Assembly (NCBI GenBank): GCA_022570795.1
Contig: JAKUDP010000004.1
Span: forward strand, 1,984,001 to 2,048,000
DNA from: Sphaerulina vaccinii
Taxonomy: Eukaryota > Ascomycota > Dothideomycetes > Mycosphaerellales > Mycosphaerellaceae
Reading direction: 5' to 3'
DNA length: 64,000 nucleotides
Position numbers and translations under genes: made by a program. A model generated the notes under the pieces. The model was not told the DNA's origin. It did not search any database and worked only from the letters and a program-made list of their open reading frames with translations. Positions 24,401-34,993 of this stretch are shown piece after piece. The stretch's first letter is position 1, and every line of letters begins with the position of its first letter.

Positions 24401-26093
24401 TGGCGAGAAGAACGACTTCAACCTACAAAAGGTTGACCCATTCTTCACAGACAGCAACGGCCACTTCTACAGAGCTTTCCACAAGAAACTCGAAACACTT
24501 GACGACAAGAACTCCGAAAGCACTCATTGCATCGAAGACTTCCTTGTCAAATCCGAGAAAGAATGGTTCAACGAGTTCCGAAACGCAAAACTAGGTCTGC
24601 TCAAAGCTGAAAGCACCACAACACTAGTCACTCGGAAGTCACGACCTAGTTCCATCGCTCCCTCAGAGCCGACAACCGCAGATAGTGATTCAATGAAAGA
24701 CTCTGGCATCACAACCTCAGCCTTCGAACTCGGATCGGATTACAAACCACCCACAGGCCTCCGGAGATGGATGCAAGTCAAGATTGGAGCCTGGCCACTT
24801 TATGCATACTTTCTGGCTCTGGGTCAGATCATCGCTGCGAACAGCTACCAGATCACCCTACTCACAGGGGAAGTCGGACAGACATCCACCAAGCTCTATG
24901 TGGTCGCGTCCATCTATCTGGCTTCATCTATGCTCTGGTGGTACTTATTCCGAAGGTTTGCCTCAGTGGTCGCACTCTCGCTCCCGTTCTTCTTCTACGG
25001 CACGGCATTCTTCTTCGTCGGCTTGGCGCACTACGCTCCAACATTCTCGAGCGTGGGCTGGGTGCAGAACGTCGGCACTGGCTTCTATGCCCTTGCATCA
25101 GCTTCTGGAGCTTTGTTCTTTGCGCTGAACTTCGGCGACGAAGGTGGTGCACCTGTCAAGTCTTGGGTCCTCCGGGCTTGCGTGATCCAAGGCTTTCAAC
25201 AAATCTATGTTGTTGCACTCTGGTACTGGGGCAGCTTTCTGTCCAAACGCAATGCCGCAGGTCTGCCTACCAACCGCGACTCTGTCATCGGCACATGGAA
25301 GGTCACTGCTATCACTCTCCCCATCGGCGCTGCTCTCTGGCTCATATGCTTAATCATGTGGCTTGGCCTTCCTCCTTACTACAGACAAGCACCAGGTAGA
25401 ATGCCCAGCTTCTACCGCTCCATCGCCAGGAGAAAGGTTATCTTGTGGTTCTTCGTGACGGCCGTCGTGCAGAACTTCTTCTTGAGTGCACCATATGGCA
25501 GAAACTGGGCTTTCCTCTTTAGTAGCCAACATGCTGCTGGCTGGCAAGTCGTAGTTCTTGTGGCGTTCTTCTTCATCGGAGTCTGGGGTGCCATCTGCTG
25601 CATCTTCTCGTACTTCTCCAAGTCGCACTCCTGGATCCTGCCTCTCTTTGCAATCGGACTCGGAGCTCCCAGATGGGCGCAGATCTGGTGGGGCACAAGT
25701 AATATTGGCCTCTGGTTGCCGTGGGCACCTGGCAGCATCGATAACGGCACGATCTACATCGCAAGCGCACTCTTGTCTCGATCTTTATGGCTATGGCTCG
25801 GCGTACTGGATGCCATTCAAGGCGTAGGGCTGGGAATGATCATGCTTGGAACGCTAACTCGCACTCACGTTGCGTTCGCTGTGACAGCAATGCAGGTCAT
25901 AGGCTCAGCAGCGACAATGCTGGCTCGTGGCGTGGCGCCAAACAGAATCGGACCTGGGCCTATCTCGCCAGACATCAGTGGCGGTGTTGGCGAGCTCTGG
26001 CAAGCTTGGTTCTGGGTTGGCCTGATTGCGAATTTAGCGCTATGTGTTGGTTTCTACAAGTTCTATCGCAAGGAACAGCTTACGAAGCCTTAA
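18474..26093 (+). CDS. ags1: cell wall alpha-1,3-glucan synthase
   Basis: Nine exons: 18474-18824, 18880-19806, 19858-22246, 22309-22464, 22523-22675, 22725-22992, 23048-23320, 23381-23682 and 23740-26093. They give 2,390 aa, the usual length. Order: signal peptide; extracellular GH13 amylase-like domain with DGYRYDKA (nucleophile about D309) and VGEVTGGN (about E343); a membrane helix near 1105-1130; cytosolic GT5 starch-synthase-like domain with IKIGGLG near 1220 and EPFGLVAVE near 1585; then a multi-helix C-terminus from about 1950. The family polymerises glucose from a nucleotide sugar and exports and trims alpha-1,3-glucan at the plasma membrane. All motifs are intact. Intron 1 uses a non-consensus GTCGGT donor; an alternative donor 4 bases later would insert five residues (VGIEQ) after MGIK. 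Confidence 0.96.
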
Positions 26094-26217
26094 TGCAGGA
26101 TAATAGAAGGATATAATAGATCGTACTGGCGATATAGTACATGCTAGCGAAATATCACAAGCAACGGCCGTAGGCAGCCTTCTTCTCATCTTTCATGCGA
26201 CCACTGCGGGCATGTCT

Positions 26218-27791
26218 CTACGTCCACCACTCACCAGCGTTCAGCTTGAAGCCCGACGTCTGCAGCTTCTGAAACACACCCTGTGGATCATATCTCATAG
26301 CAACCTCTTTCAGAAATGCCTGGTTCTCACCGCCATATCCCGCAATGACATCTTGCTCCTGGAAAGCATAGTTCATGTACTTGTACGTCCTACTCTTGCC
26401 ATGTGACTCTGCCAATTTCTCCATCTCAGACCCAAGAGACATCAGGAAGGAATTGGCTTCCTCGTCGAGATCCGCCCGTTCTGTGTCCCACCGCAGAGTA
26501 ATCATGATGTTGAGTAGGGCCTCATCTGGGCCTTCGAGGCCAAACACACTTGGTGTGCCTTCGCGAGCAGCTTTGTTTCTCTGAGCTGCTGAGATGTGAT
26601 TCACATCAAGAGCGCCTCGGAACCGGTCCTCTTGTGGTTGAGATGCTTCGTTCCATAACTTGTACAAAGACTTGAGCATAGTAATGTCGTATTCGGTGGA
26701 GAACGTAAACCAAGCGTTCCTACCTCCCCGCGAATTTGTGACTTCTGCCATTTCTGTGGCCCACTCACTAGTATCGGCCAGGCGCAAAGTACTCGTGAGG
26801 CTAGGAATCTTCTGGATGGGTTCATAGATCGGAGGATTTGCTTGGGGCTCTGGATAGTTGGGAAACATAGCACAAGCCATTGTGCCGGGCTTGGTGCCGG
26901 GGATGCCTTCTGGAATTCGAGCAAAGTCCATCAGAAAGTGCGCCTTGCCATCAGCTGTCAAGTTCTTGGTGAGTTCATCGGATGCATTAAATACAGCGTC
27001 GAAGTTCTCCTCGGCAACGAGGTACATGCCACCCCACAAGCCATTATATGGGAAGGCCTTCAAGGTTAGGCTCGTGACGATGCCAAAGTTGTGGAACCCA
27101 CCTCCATGGAGAGCTCTGTTGAGGTCGGAATGGTTCGAAGAGTCGACAGTGCCCAGTTCTCCACTAGCTAGAACGACGTCGATGAGACGACATTGTCGAT
27201 GGCCCATCCGTGAGTGCTGGCATGATAGGAGATTCCACCTAAATAGAATTGAAGCATTAGCGAAGTGCACAACCCAATCGTATACTCGTGTCCTACCCCC
27301 AGACAAGAACCCAGGAACTCCAACGCCGAAGTCTCGACCTCCCACAACAATCAACCCTTGTGGTTCCAAAATCTTGTACAAGTCACCCCAATGGACGCCA
27401 GGACCGACTCTGACAGTTTGACGATGTCCCGCGATCTGGACATGGTTCAGCTTATCCAGGTCGAACTGAAAGCCTCCTTGCGAAGCCGAAGCTGCATTAG
27501 AAGAGTGCCCGCCACCTTTGATGGCGAATGAGCTACCAGCTTTCACAACCTCGACAATTCCTGCTGCCACTTGGTCCGCGTTTGCAGGATGGAATACGCA
27601 GGCCGGGAGTCTCTCTCGTGCCTGGGCATTCCAGTAGAGACTTTTGGCTTTGGCGAACTCTGGAGATGCTGGTCCGATGATGAGGTCTGTATACAGTGCG
27701 GCGACGGCGTTCTGTCTCAGCGGTCAGCGGACAATTTTGAATTTATGGAGCTATCACCGACGAGAGCATTGGTTGCGTTCGATGGAGGCAT
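26218..27791 (-). pseudogene. FAD-linked oxidase (berberine-bridge-like), frameshifted
   Basis: Likely exons are 27762-27791, 27297-27711 and 26218-27238. The FAD-binding (PCMH) half has the covalent-flavin histidine in KGGGHSS and the region VVGGRDFGVGVPGFLSGG. The C-terminal BBE motif is present (YMNYAFQE...YGGENQ...RYDPQGVFQKL). Between AIDNVV and DVVLASGELGTV the frame changes: one base is missing at about 27184, so the upstream frame meets a stop within a few codons. The remainder downstream is open and conserved-looking. This is either a recent pseudogene or a single-base assembly error. Such enzymes oxidise alcohols, sugars or secondary metabolites, usually after secretion, although no signal peptide is visible here. 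The tiny first exon relies on a GTCGGT donor and is the weakest part. Confidence 0.75.
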
Positions 27792-28205
27792 GGTGACGAG
27801 GTGTCCTGGGCAGAGGGTATCGTAGCAAAATGGGCAAGCTATTGATGATGCTAATGACTCGAGATCCCAATTTAAGTAGTTCGGTTTGTGCGAAGAGATC
27901 ATGCTGGAACATCGTTATATGTATATTGCTTGTCAACGCTGATGTCTGAAGAACTCGCTTTGACTCAGGTCGGTCGACTGCGAGCTGTATTCCAAGAACG
28001 CGCTTGAACGGCGAGCGGTCAAATGAGAGGATTGACGAAGGTTGAACATCGTGGTTTTGTTCTTCGATAATCAACAGTTTAAGCTTCAGACACAATGCCC
28101 GGCGGAAGAATTTGTTTTCGCTTCCAGGGCTATATGTCGCTCATCTGGCACTGAGAACAATCCTTGCAACGAATCAAAGCATATCGTTGAATGTCTCGAA
28201 GGGCA
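27792..28205. other. divergent intergenic region
   Basis: This 414-bp region separates a minus-strand and a plus-strand gene. It has no supported coding sequence and presumably carries both promoters. Confidence 0.4.
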
Positions 28206-28595
28206 ATGTCAGAGCTCCACGCGCTGTCCGCGGAGCCCGTGCGAGTGAGGCTCCAGAGAACATCTCTCTGTCGGTCAGAGCGAAGTGCTCAGCACACTCA
28301 ACATTCTCATTGCCACTCACATGCACAGTACCAGCAGACCGACGGTGTGCAGTACCCGAACACGCTTTGAGTCTTGTTGGGCGAGGTCCAAGCGTTCTGC
28401 AACGAAAAGAGGAAGCTTTGCGAGACACTGGAGGCTCAGAGAGATGCCTTAAGGACGAGACCAGAATCATCAATGGATGTGGGTAACATGCGAGTTAGAC
28501 GGCTCTTGGATGAGATCGACGAGGTTGTGATGTCGATGTCGAAAGAGGAAGTTGATGAAGTGCCGAAAGAGCCATCTCTGTCAAGCGATGACTAA
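28206..28595 (+). pseudogene. small hypothetical gene with an in-frame stop
   Basis: Proposed exons are 28206-28244 and 28329-28595, joined in frame by an 84-bp intron with a gtgagg donor and cacag acceptor. Exon 2 reads YQQTDGVQYPNTL, then TGA at 28368-28370, then continues for 74 codons in the same frame (VLLGEVQAFCNEKRKLCE..., a charged coiled-coil-like helix, then an acidic tail ending SLSSDD). The TGA would be CGA with a single C-to-T change, the kind RIP or deamination makes. The family is not recognised. A fully non-coding interpretation remains possible. Confidence 0.4.
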
Positions 28596-28792
28596 GCTAT
28601 CATATAGGCCCTTGTGATGATATGAAACATGACGAAGCACCTTGAAAGGAGAAGAAGTGAGGGGATAAGACGATAGCATGTGGAAGAGACAAAGTGCTAC
28701 GATGATGCCTTCAGAATGTTTTTTAAGTCCGATATGTAAGAGCGAATCTTTGAATTACGCATCTCTGTTTGAGCTCTCCATGATTCTCAATT

Positions 28793-29884
28793 TTACGGTA
28801 CTGGCGCGAGGATTCCAGCCGCACCCAGCACATCCCCATCCAGTGCAGGGTTGTAGGGATAATTGGGGATATTGTGAAGTTGCAAAAGGGTATTCAAGCC
28901 ACACTTCACTCCATATCGACCTTGCATTTCAGATTTAAGCCCAATCCGTAGTTGAATTAGTTCATAGACACCCATAGGTATGCTTTCGGTCATGTTCATA
29001 AAGTCAATGACTCTAGTCGTTGGCTCGATAGGAAAAAGTTTTATGTTTTGTGAAAGATCGGGGGCTGGTCTTAGGCGGAAAAGGGAGACACGATTCAGCT
29101 GAGGCATGCTGTCTCGCATGTAGGTGAAATTGCGTGGCCAGTCGACCACGAGTGTTCCACCGACTGCTCCACTGGTTGAAAAGACCCTGTGGATATCCAC
29201 GGAAGAAAGACTCTGGCGCCAGCGAGTCAGAAAGTTGTATACTATGTTGAACGCGACGCGGTAGTCAAGACAAGTCAGGACGACTCGATCGAGAGCCATC
29301 GTGGGATACCTAGATGCGACGTTGAGCTGCCGCAACGGTTGTTGAAGATCGAGGTCAGAGGCTCTCATTGGAGGTGCCAGTATCTCGACAGCTCGTAGGT
29401 TGTTGGTCTTCCGAAATAGAGCATTGAGTCGTGGTGCCAGAAGAGCGGAGTCAGCGGCGGTGAGCGGTACTCTCGTAGGATCAACCGCTACGTAGAGGGG
29501 AAAGCCTCCAGAAGGAACAGTCAAAGTTTCATTCTGAATGAACCGAATGCTCTTGACGTTTTTGCCGGGGTTGTAATCTCTGTAGACGTGCATTCTTAGA
29601 AGTAGAAAGTCAATATCACCATCATTAGTGGTGCGGGTTTCGAGCCTCAGCTCGAGATTCTCGAATTGTGTGTTACAAAATGTCTTGACCGAGACTTCCC
29701 TCAGTTCACGGCTAGCCAGGCGAAGACTGAGAAGATCTTGTCGGGGGCCAGGTCCTCCAGGTCCGCCAGGAGGTTGGGCGACGTGACCAATCCAGTGGTC
29801 ATGGAGCTCTTGGGGCAGTCTGAAGAGAGGCAATCGATGGTTGGCCTCATGGAGGCTTTTCAAGGCGAGCCGAGGGCTGCGCAT
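28793..29884 (-). CDS. F-box-like fungal protein
   Basis: Single exon, 363 aa from the ATG at 29884; an in-frame ATG 45 codons upstream (30019) is less likely because it precedes the conserved part. The N-terminus reads LPLFRLPQELHDHWIGHV, then DLLSLRLASRELREVSVKTF, the usual layout of degenerate fungal F-box motifs. The rest is a hydrophobic/leucine-patterned body of about 300 residues ending ILAPVP. Such proteins are thought to recruit substrates to SCF ubiquitin ligases; the target cannot be inferred. A Pro/Gly-rich loop (PPGGPGGPGP) splits the F-box-like region. Confidence 0.65.
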   Translation of the reverse strand: MRSPRLALKSLHEANHRLPLFRLPQELHDHWIGHVAQPPGGPGGPGPRQDLLSLRLASRELREVSVKTFCNTQFENLELRLETRTTNDGDIDFLLLRMHVYRDYNPGKNVKSIRFIQNETLTVPSGGFPLYVAVDPTRVPLTAADSALLAPRLNALFRKTNNLRAVEILAPPMRASDLDLQQPLRQLNVASRYPTMALDRVVLTCLDYRVAFNIVYNFLTRWRQSLSSVDIHRVFSTSGAVGGTLVVDWPRNFTYMRDSMPQLNRVSLFRLRPAPDLSQNIKLFPIEPTTRVIDFMNMTESIPMGVYELIQLRIGLKSEMQGRYGVKCGLNTLLQLHNIPNYPYNPALDGDVLGAAGILAPVP

Positions 29885-30379
29885 GATTGCTGAATATGCT
29901 GCTGGGCGCCACTGATGGGTGCGTAGCGATTTCCAGAATACGAGAGGTATGTTGACATGACAGGGACTCATAGGGCCTGCACGTTGGGATGTCCATGACA
30001 ATGACTGATCTCTTGTCACCGGAAACGGTCATCTTCGTCGGGTTTCGCTTTGTGCAAATCATGCTCGGCCTCCTTCTTCAGGGCACAGAAGCGCTTTGTT
30101 CATGATATGAGCCAATGCTTGACTGGAGCCCGGCGCGACTCCTGTCAGGTGTTGTTGATCTTGATAGCTCGAGCATTGTCGGATAGAAGATGCGTTGATG
30201 CTTGACGATGTCGATGATGAGAGAAGACGGGAATGTTGTTGGAATGCGAAGGAACGAAGATGACTCTGCCATGTGTGATGACTCAGCGAGAATTCGCTGC
30301 CATTGCCCGTCCGAGGGTCGTCTCTTCTACAGTTCTACTCCGTCGACAGACATCATTCTGTCCACGCCACGCTCGCAGC
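29885..30379. other. intergenic region
   Basis: This gap lies between the F-box-like gene and the 3' end of the dehydrogenase gene, both on the minus strand. It holds the upstream region of the former. No other gene is supported. Confidence 0.4.
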
Positions 30380-31967
30380 CTACAGCAAATACACGATACC
30401 CAAGCAGACGATAGCTGCAGCCCACCACTGACCTCCAACCACACTCTGTGCACCACTTGCCCCAGAAGGCGTAGCAGAAGAAGCACCTCCGCCGCCACCA
30501 TTCGTGGACGTCTCATTCGAGCTGGTCTCAGTAGCCTCAACACGAAACGCATCAACAGAAGCCCCATCCTCTCGATGAACAACATAAATCTCCCCACTCG
30601 CATCAGCAGCCATAAACAACTGCTCTCCACCTTCACTCCACTCCAACCCAACAGGTCTGAAGCAATCATCCGGACACTGACTCTCATCTTCATTAGCCAT
30701 GATCTCCACATACCCATCCATACTATCCGGACTGGCAGTCGGCAGACCAGTCTCGTTGTTGAAAGGGATGGCAGCAAGCTTATACCCAGCAGGATTCTCG
30801 CGATTCCAGGAGCCGCGGAATGTGATGTAGAGAACGTCTGCAGCGGAATTGAACTCCATGTCCATGGGTGCCATGTGTGCTGTGAAGCTCAAGACGGGAT
30901 CGATGGTATTATCGCGACACCATTCGTCCGTGATTGAGGAGTTGAAGTTCGCGGCGAATTGTTGGCCTGTGGTGATTTCGAGCGTGTTGTTGGGAATTAC
31001 TGAGGCGTCCCAGGCGGGATAGCAGTCTGGATAGCCGTAGTAGGCTCCTAGGTTAGGAGATGTGGTGCCGTTGAGGTAGCCGTGGAAGTTCTGGTTGTGG
31101 TCAGTACTGCAGGTTTCATATTGGAAGGACAGAGATACTTACAAGTTCTTCAGCAGGATTATCTTCCACAATTTCAACTCCATCTCGAGCCAGGTTATCG
31201 ACACTATTCTCATTGCTGAATATGCCTCCTGTCACTGGATTCTGTGCTAGTCCGATCGAGTTTCTAAGTCCCCAGCCGACCATGATTCCATCTTCGGCAT
31301 AGTTATACACTGTGCTAGTGTCCGTGATGTTAAATGCCTTGACAGTACTGTATCCAGTAGAAGGATCGCGAGCTTGAGGATCAACATTGCCATTGGAACC
31401 CCACGATACAAGCAAGAAGTCTGGATCGTTCGGCGGCAGTAGAAGAGTCCTGGTAGCGTGGCTGCCATCTCCACCAAGATCGACGACACGGCGAGCATCG
31501 CCAGTCACTGTGCCAGTTTCAGGGTCGTACTCCCAGGCATACACCGCTTCTTGGCTTGAGGCGTAAAGGATTCTATTGTCAGGAGAGAGCTCGATACCGT
31601 GGTTCAGCTGGTGCAGACGTCAGTCACACACTCCCACACATATCAGAATACTACTCACAGAGCCATTCGCAATGATCTGTTCGCGACTAGAGACTGTCAA
31701 ACAAGGTGCCTCTCCTTCGAATGTAAGTCTTGTGATGCCTCCACCATCTTCAGCTTGGTCCACAACCAGAAGATGACCATTGACATCGCGCTTCAGTGAT
31801 CGTGGCTTGATGAAGTCATTGGCGACAATGTGAGCAGCCCAGCCAGCTGCAAATGACGGTGCTGGATATTCTGATGCAGAGATGGTGCTGGTGCAATCTT
31901 GTGCTGCTGCTAGACTGATGTAGAGAGCAGATGCCGCAATGGCGAACGAGCTTTTGCTATACTTCAT
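30380..31967 (-). CDS. secreted PQQ-dependent sugar dehydrogenase-like (AA12-type), probably GPI-anchored
   Basis: Three exons: 31659-31967, 31143-31607 and 30380-31090, with 51- and 52-bp phase-0 introns, giving 494 aa. The start opens a signal peptide (MKYSKSSFAIAASALYISLAAAQ). The body matches the sorbosone-dehydrogenase beta-propeller family: PRSLKRDVNGHLLVVDQ, LNHGIELSPDN, GWGLRNSIGLAQNP, YYGYPDCYPAWD, MDMEFNSAADVLYITFRGSWNR and GLEWSEGGEQLFMA. Fungal members (CAZy AA12) are extracellular, use pyrroloquinoline quinone and oxidise sugars such as fucose or glucosone. The tail is Ser/Gly-rich followed by a hydrophobic terminus without a basic end, as in GPI signals. A CTATAAGT element lies about 55 bp upstream of the ATG. 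Activity is inferred from the fold only. Confidence 0.85.
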
Positions 31968-32020
31968 CGTGATGTGCCAAGATCTCCAGCACAGAGGAAC
32001 AGCTTGCAGGGGTGCGCCAT

Positions 32021-32030
32021 ACTTATAGCC
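32021..32030 (-). promoter_or_regulatory. TATA-like box of the PQQ dehydrogenase gene
   Basis: On the minus strand the sequence is ggctataagt, 54-63 bp upstream of the ATG at 31967. Confidence 0.45.
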
Positions 32031-32377
32031 ACGGGAGTCGTGAGGCCAAGCATATCGTGCTTGAGAATCTTGCACCACACAATCTGCGGTGCTGGCGTGG
32101 TCGCGTTTCGTATACCGCGGGGCTTGGAAGATAAGAAGTCAAGGAGCGGAGGTGGTAGCTGTATAGCATTGGCGCCCAGAACAATGACATCGGTGGAGGT
32201 TTGGTGGTATGGCAGCGCCACACCCAGGAGCAGGTAGGAAGTCATACAACTTCTATCAAACACTGACTCCGTCTCCCATGTCCTCTCTGTCGATGTGTTA
32301 CGCTAAACAGACTCGCTCGAACGCTACAATGTCGTAATCTATGTTTATCAGCCTGATAGTATTGTGCTCGAAAGCGT

Positions 32378-34244
32378 CTAGCTGCTCTCAACAGCTCGTG
32401 TAGCGAAGGGTGTTCTCTCGTCCATGGTTGAGTCTTCCTGCACTCTGATACGAACAATCGAAGGCCTTGATTCTCGATGTCGTGGATGTTCGGGCAGGAA
32501 CGGCACAACGCCATCCACATGATGATGCTCGCCACTCTTTCTCCTATTGATGAAGAATGCCTGAATCGTGCCAACAAGTGCAACAAGTGCTGAAGACCAC
32601 CAAGCGATTGCTGTAAAGTCCATCTTCGTACCGGTGCTGTACAGGAACCCGGCCACTGGCGATGCTATACATCTTGCTCCAGCACCAACGGATGCTGCCA
32701 GGCCGTTGATCTTGCCAAAGCAACGCGGACTAGGCGATGCCTCTTTGATCAGAATTAGCAGCACTGGGAATGCGATGATTGAGAAGAAGTTTCGCACAGC
32801 CAGAGCGCCGTAGATGCCAGGGTAGAGCCAGTTCTCTGGGAGTAGAGCCAGATATGGAACGATGAAGTATGCGAGAGGGTGGCCGACCGCAGTCATCAGG
32901 AAGGTTCGCCATGCTCCAAGCCACATCACCACCAAAGGGAAAATCAGAGCTTGCACAACGAGTGCTATGATGCCGTTGAAGCTCATGATGACACCAGTGT
33001 CGCGCACACTAAGCCCGAGACCACCTGCCAGAGAGCCATGCTGCGAAGCTGATGCAGCGGCTAGTGCTCTCATGATCCGACCTCCTGAAGGCACCCGTTC
33101 GTCCTGGAAGAAGATCGGCATCAGATGGTCATATGTCATCGAGTGGTATGTGAATATGCCCAATGCTAAGGTGAGCATGATGACTCTTCTGGTGAACACC
33201 TTCGAATCGTCCTCGCGGCTGTGCTGGCTCGGTGTTCGACTTGTTCCGTCTGCCTTGAGGTCCCACTCCTCCTCGACTGCTTCTTCATCCACAGCATTGA
33301 ATGTGCCATAGCTCTCGTGGGTTAGGTTAGCACCAGAAGTGGTAAGACCTGCTTGAGCGGGTAGCATTGGCGTCTCGGCATCCGTCTCTTCTAGCTGTTG
33401 TGGCGTGCTCCAAGGTTGCATGTCTGGATGTGTCTCAACCAGCAGGAAGTAGCCAGCAATGACCGATATGAGCATGAGAACACAACAGATCAAGTTCGGC
33501 AGAAGGTAGGGAAACTTGTCGAAGAGACCGCCTTTGTGGAAGTACTGAGGATAGTTGTCCACTGGCTCGGCGAAGATGCCGCCGATCGATGGACCCAGTA
33601 TCGTGCCGACACTCCAGACGAAGGGCATGACAGCATAAGCTTTTGCTGTTGGTGTGTTATTATCGACCTCTATACCAGCTGCGATCGGTGTAGTTCACTT
33701 ACGCTCATGCTTAGGGTTGACCACGATCTCGCCGACCATCGTTTGTATCACACCTACATTGCCATTCAGGGCACCTGCGAGGCATCGACCAAGCAATGCG
33801 ATCCAGAAATTGGGTGCAAAGCCTACCACGAGTAGAGAAGCGATGGTACCAAGACAACCCATGAGGACGACTGGTTTGCGGCCATATCGATCACTTACGC
33901 CGCCCCAAAAACTATTTCTTTAGCACAGTTATTGCAAACATATGGAGATTTCCCACTCACTAGCAGAAGAGAGTCTCGGTAAGAGACATCGCACTGATGA
34001 GGATACCTGCATAGAAGGAGGCATTGCTCTTATCGCCGACATTGAAGTGGAGAACGAGTTTCCAAGCCCAGGGAAATATCGATGTGATGGCAATGGGTTC
34101 GGAGAGTCGTACCAATGCTGAGTACTGTTAGCTGTGTTCGTGGTGCCGAGGCCAAGAACATAACATACCGAGCAGAAACAGTTGTGTAGTGGGAAACTTG
34201 TCTGGGTCTCGAGGAGCGGCGGTTCTTGTGTGTGTTAATACCAT
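32378..34244 (-). CDS. MFS transporter (12-helix, DHA/YCR023C-like)
   Basis: Four exons: 34169-34244, 33961-34117, 33703-33911 and 32378-33645, with 51-, 49- and 57-bp introns. The spliced protein has 569 aa. The N-terminus (DKFPTTQLFLLALVRLSEPIA) leads into helix 1. The major-facilitator motif A is clear as FWGGVSDRYGRKPV between helices 2 and 3, with LAGALNGNVGVIQTMVGE in helices 4-5 and GPSIGGIFAEP in helix 5-6 as usual. A long acidic cytoplasmic loop separates the two halves, and SPSPRCFGKINGLAASVGAGARCIASPVAG marks helices 9-11. Related proteins are plasma-membrane or vacuolar drug, amino-acid or zinc transporters; the substrate here is unknown. The acceptor of intron 1 was chosen because only it keeps the frame. 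Confidence 0.93.
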
Positions 34245-34993
34245 ACTGCAATATGCGGCTCCGATCTTACGTCGACCCTCCCACGCGCCTCAGCCAGGAA
34301 TGGAACGCGGAAGTGCTGTCGGGATGCTGTGGCGATGCGGCTGAGTGTGACTGATTTGCTTGGTTCGTGGTGATCGTGAAGGTTTCTTGTGGCCGCTCAT
34401 AAGCGAGATCGAAAGATGAGCACAAACAGTGTTATTTGTACAATGAGGATGGTGTCAGTGTAGAGAGTCACAATGTCTTGAAGAGCGCGGAAGAAAGATG
34501 CGAAAAGCGAGAGATAAACCGTACCGCCTTCCTGTTAGCGTATGTGGGGGATTATCTTGCTTGGCTCCTGCCGCCACTGAGACAATTAAGGATCTCTGAT
34601 CTCCTGCTGCTATCCTTCCCACTGCTACACCAACCATACTTCAGCATGGCAGCTCTCCGCTGGCGTCTGGTTTGCTGCTCACGACACCGACCATTTGTGT
34701 TCCTCGCGTATCGCGCGTGGAGAAAGCAAGAGCAAGTGCAGTCGGCAAGAGATCGACCTTATTTCATTAGCGTCATCGTCACATAGCAGCCAGTCCAAAT
34801 TGAGACATCAGATCCTGGTCCAATGCCGATCTCTTTCGGCTCCGACTTCCGCTGTTTCTGGTTCCTTGCTCTTCCAGTCTAGCGGTGCTGCTAGTAACGT
34901 GGGCGCTCTGGTCAACAACTGAGAGAAGAGATAGAAGACTCGGTAATATTTGGGTGCGAGCCAATTAAGCTACGATGTGAAGTATCACCACAT
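34245..34993. other. intergenic region
   Basis: This stretch of 749 bp lies upstream of the MFS gene and downstream of the Thr-rich protein gene. Only unsupported short frames are present. Confidence 0.4.
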
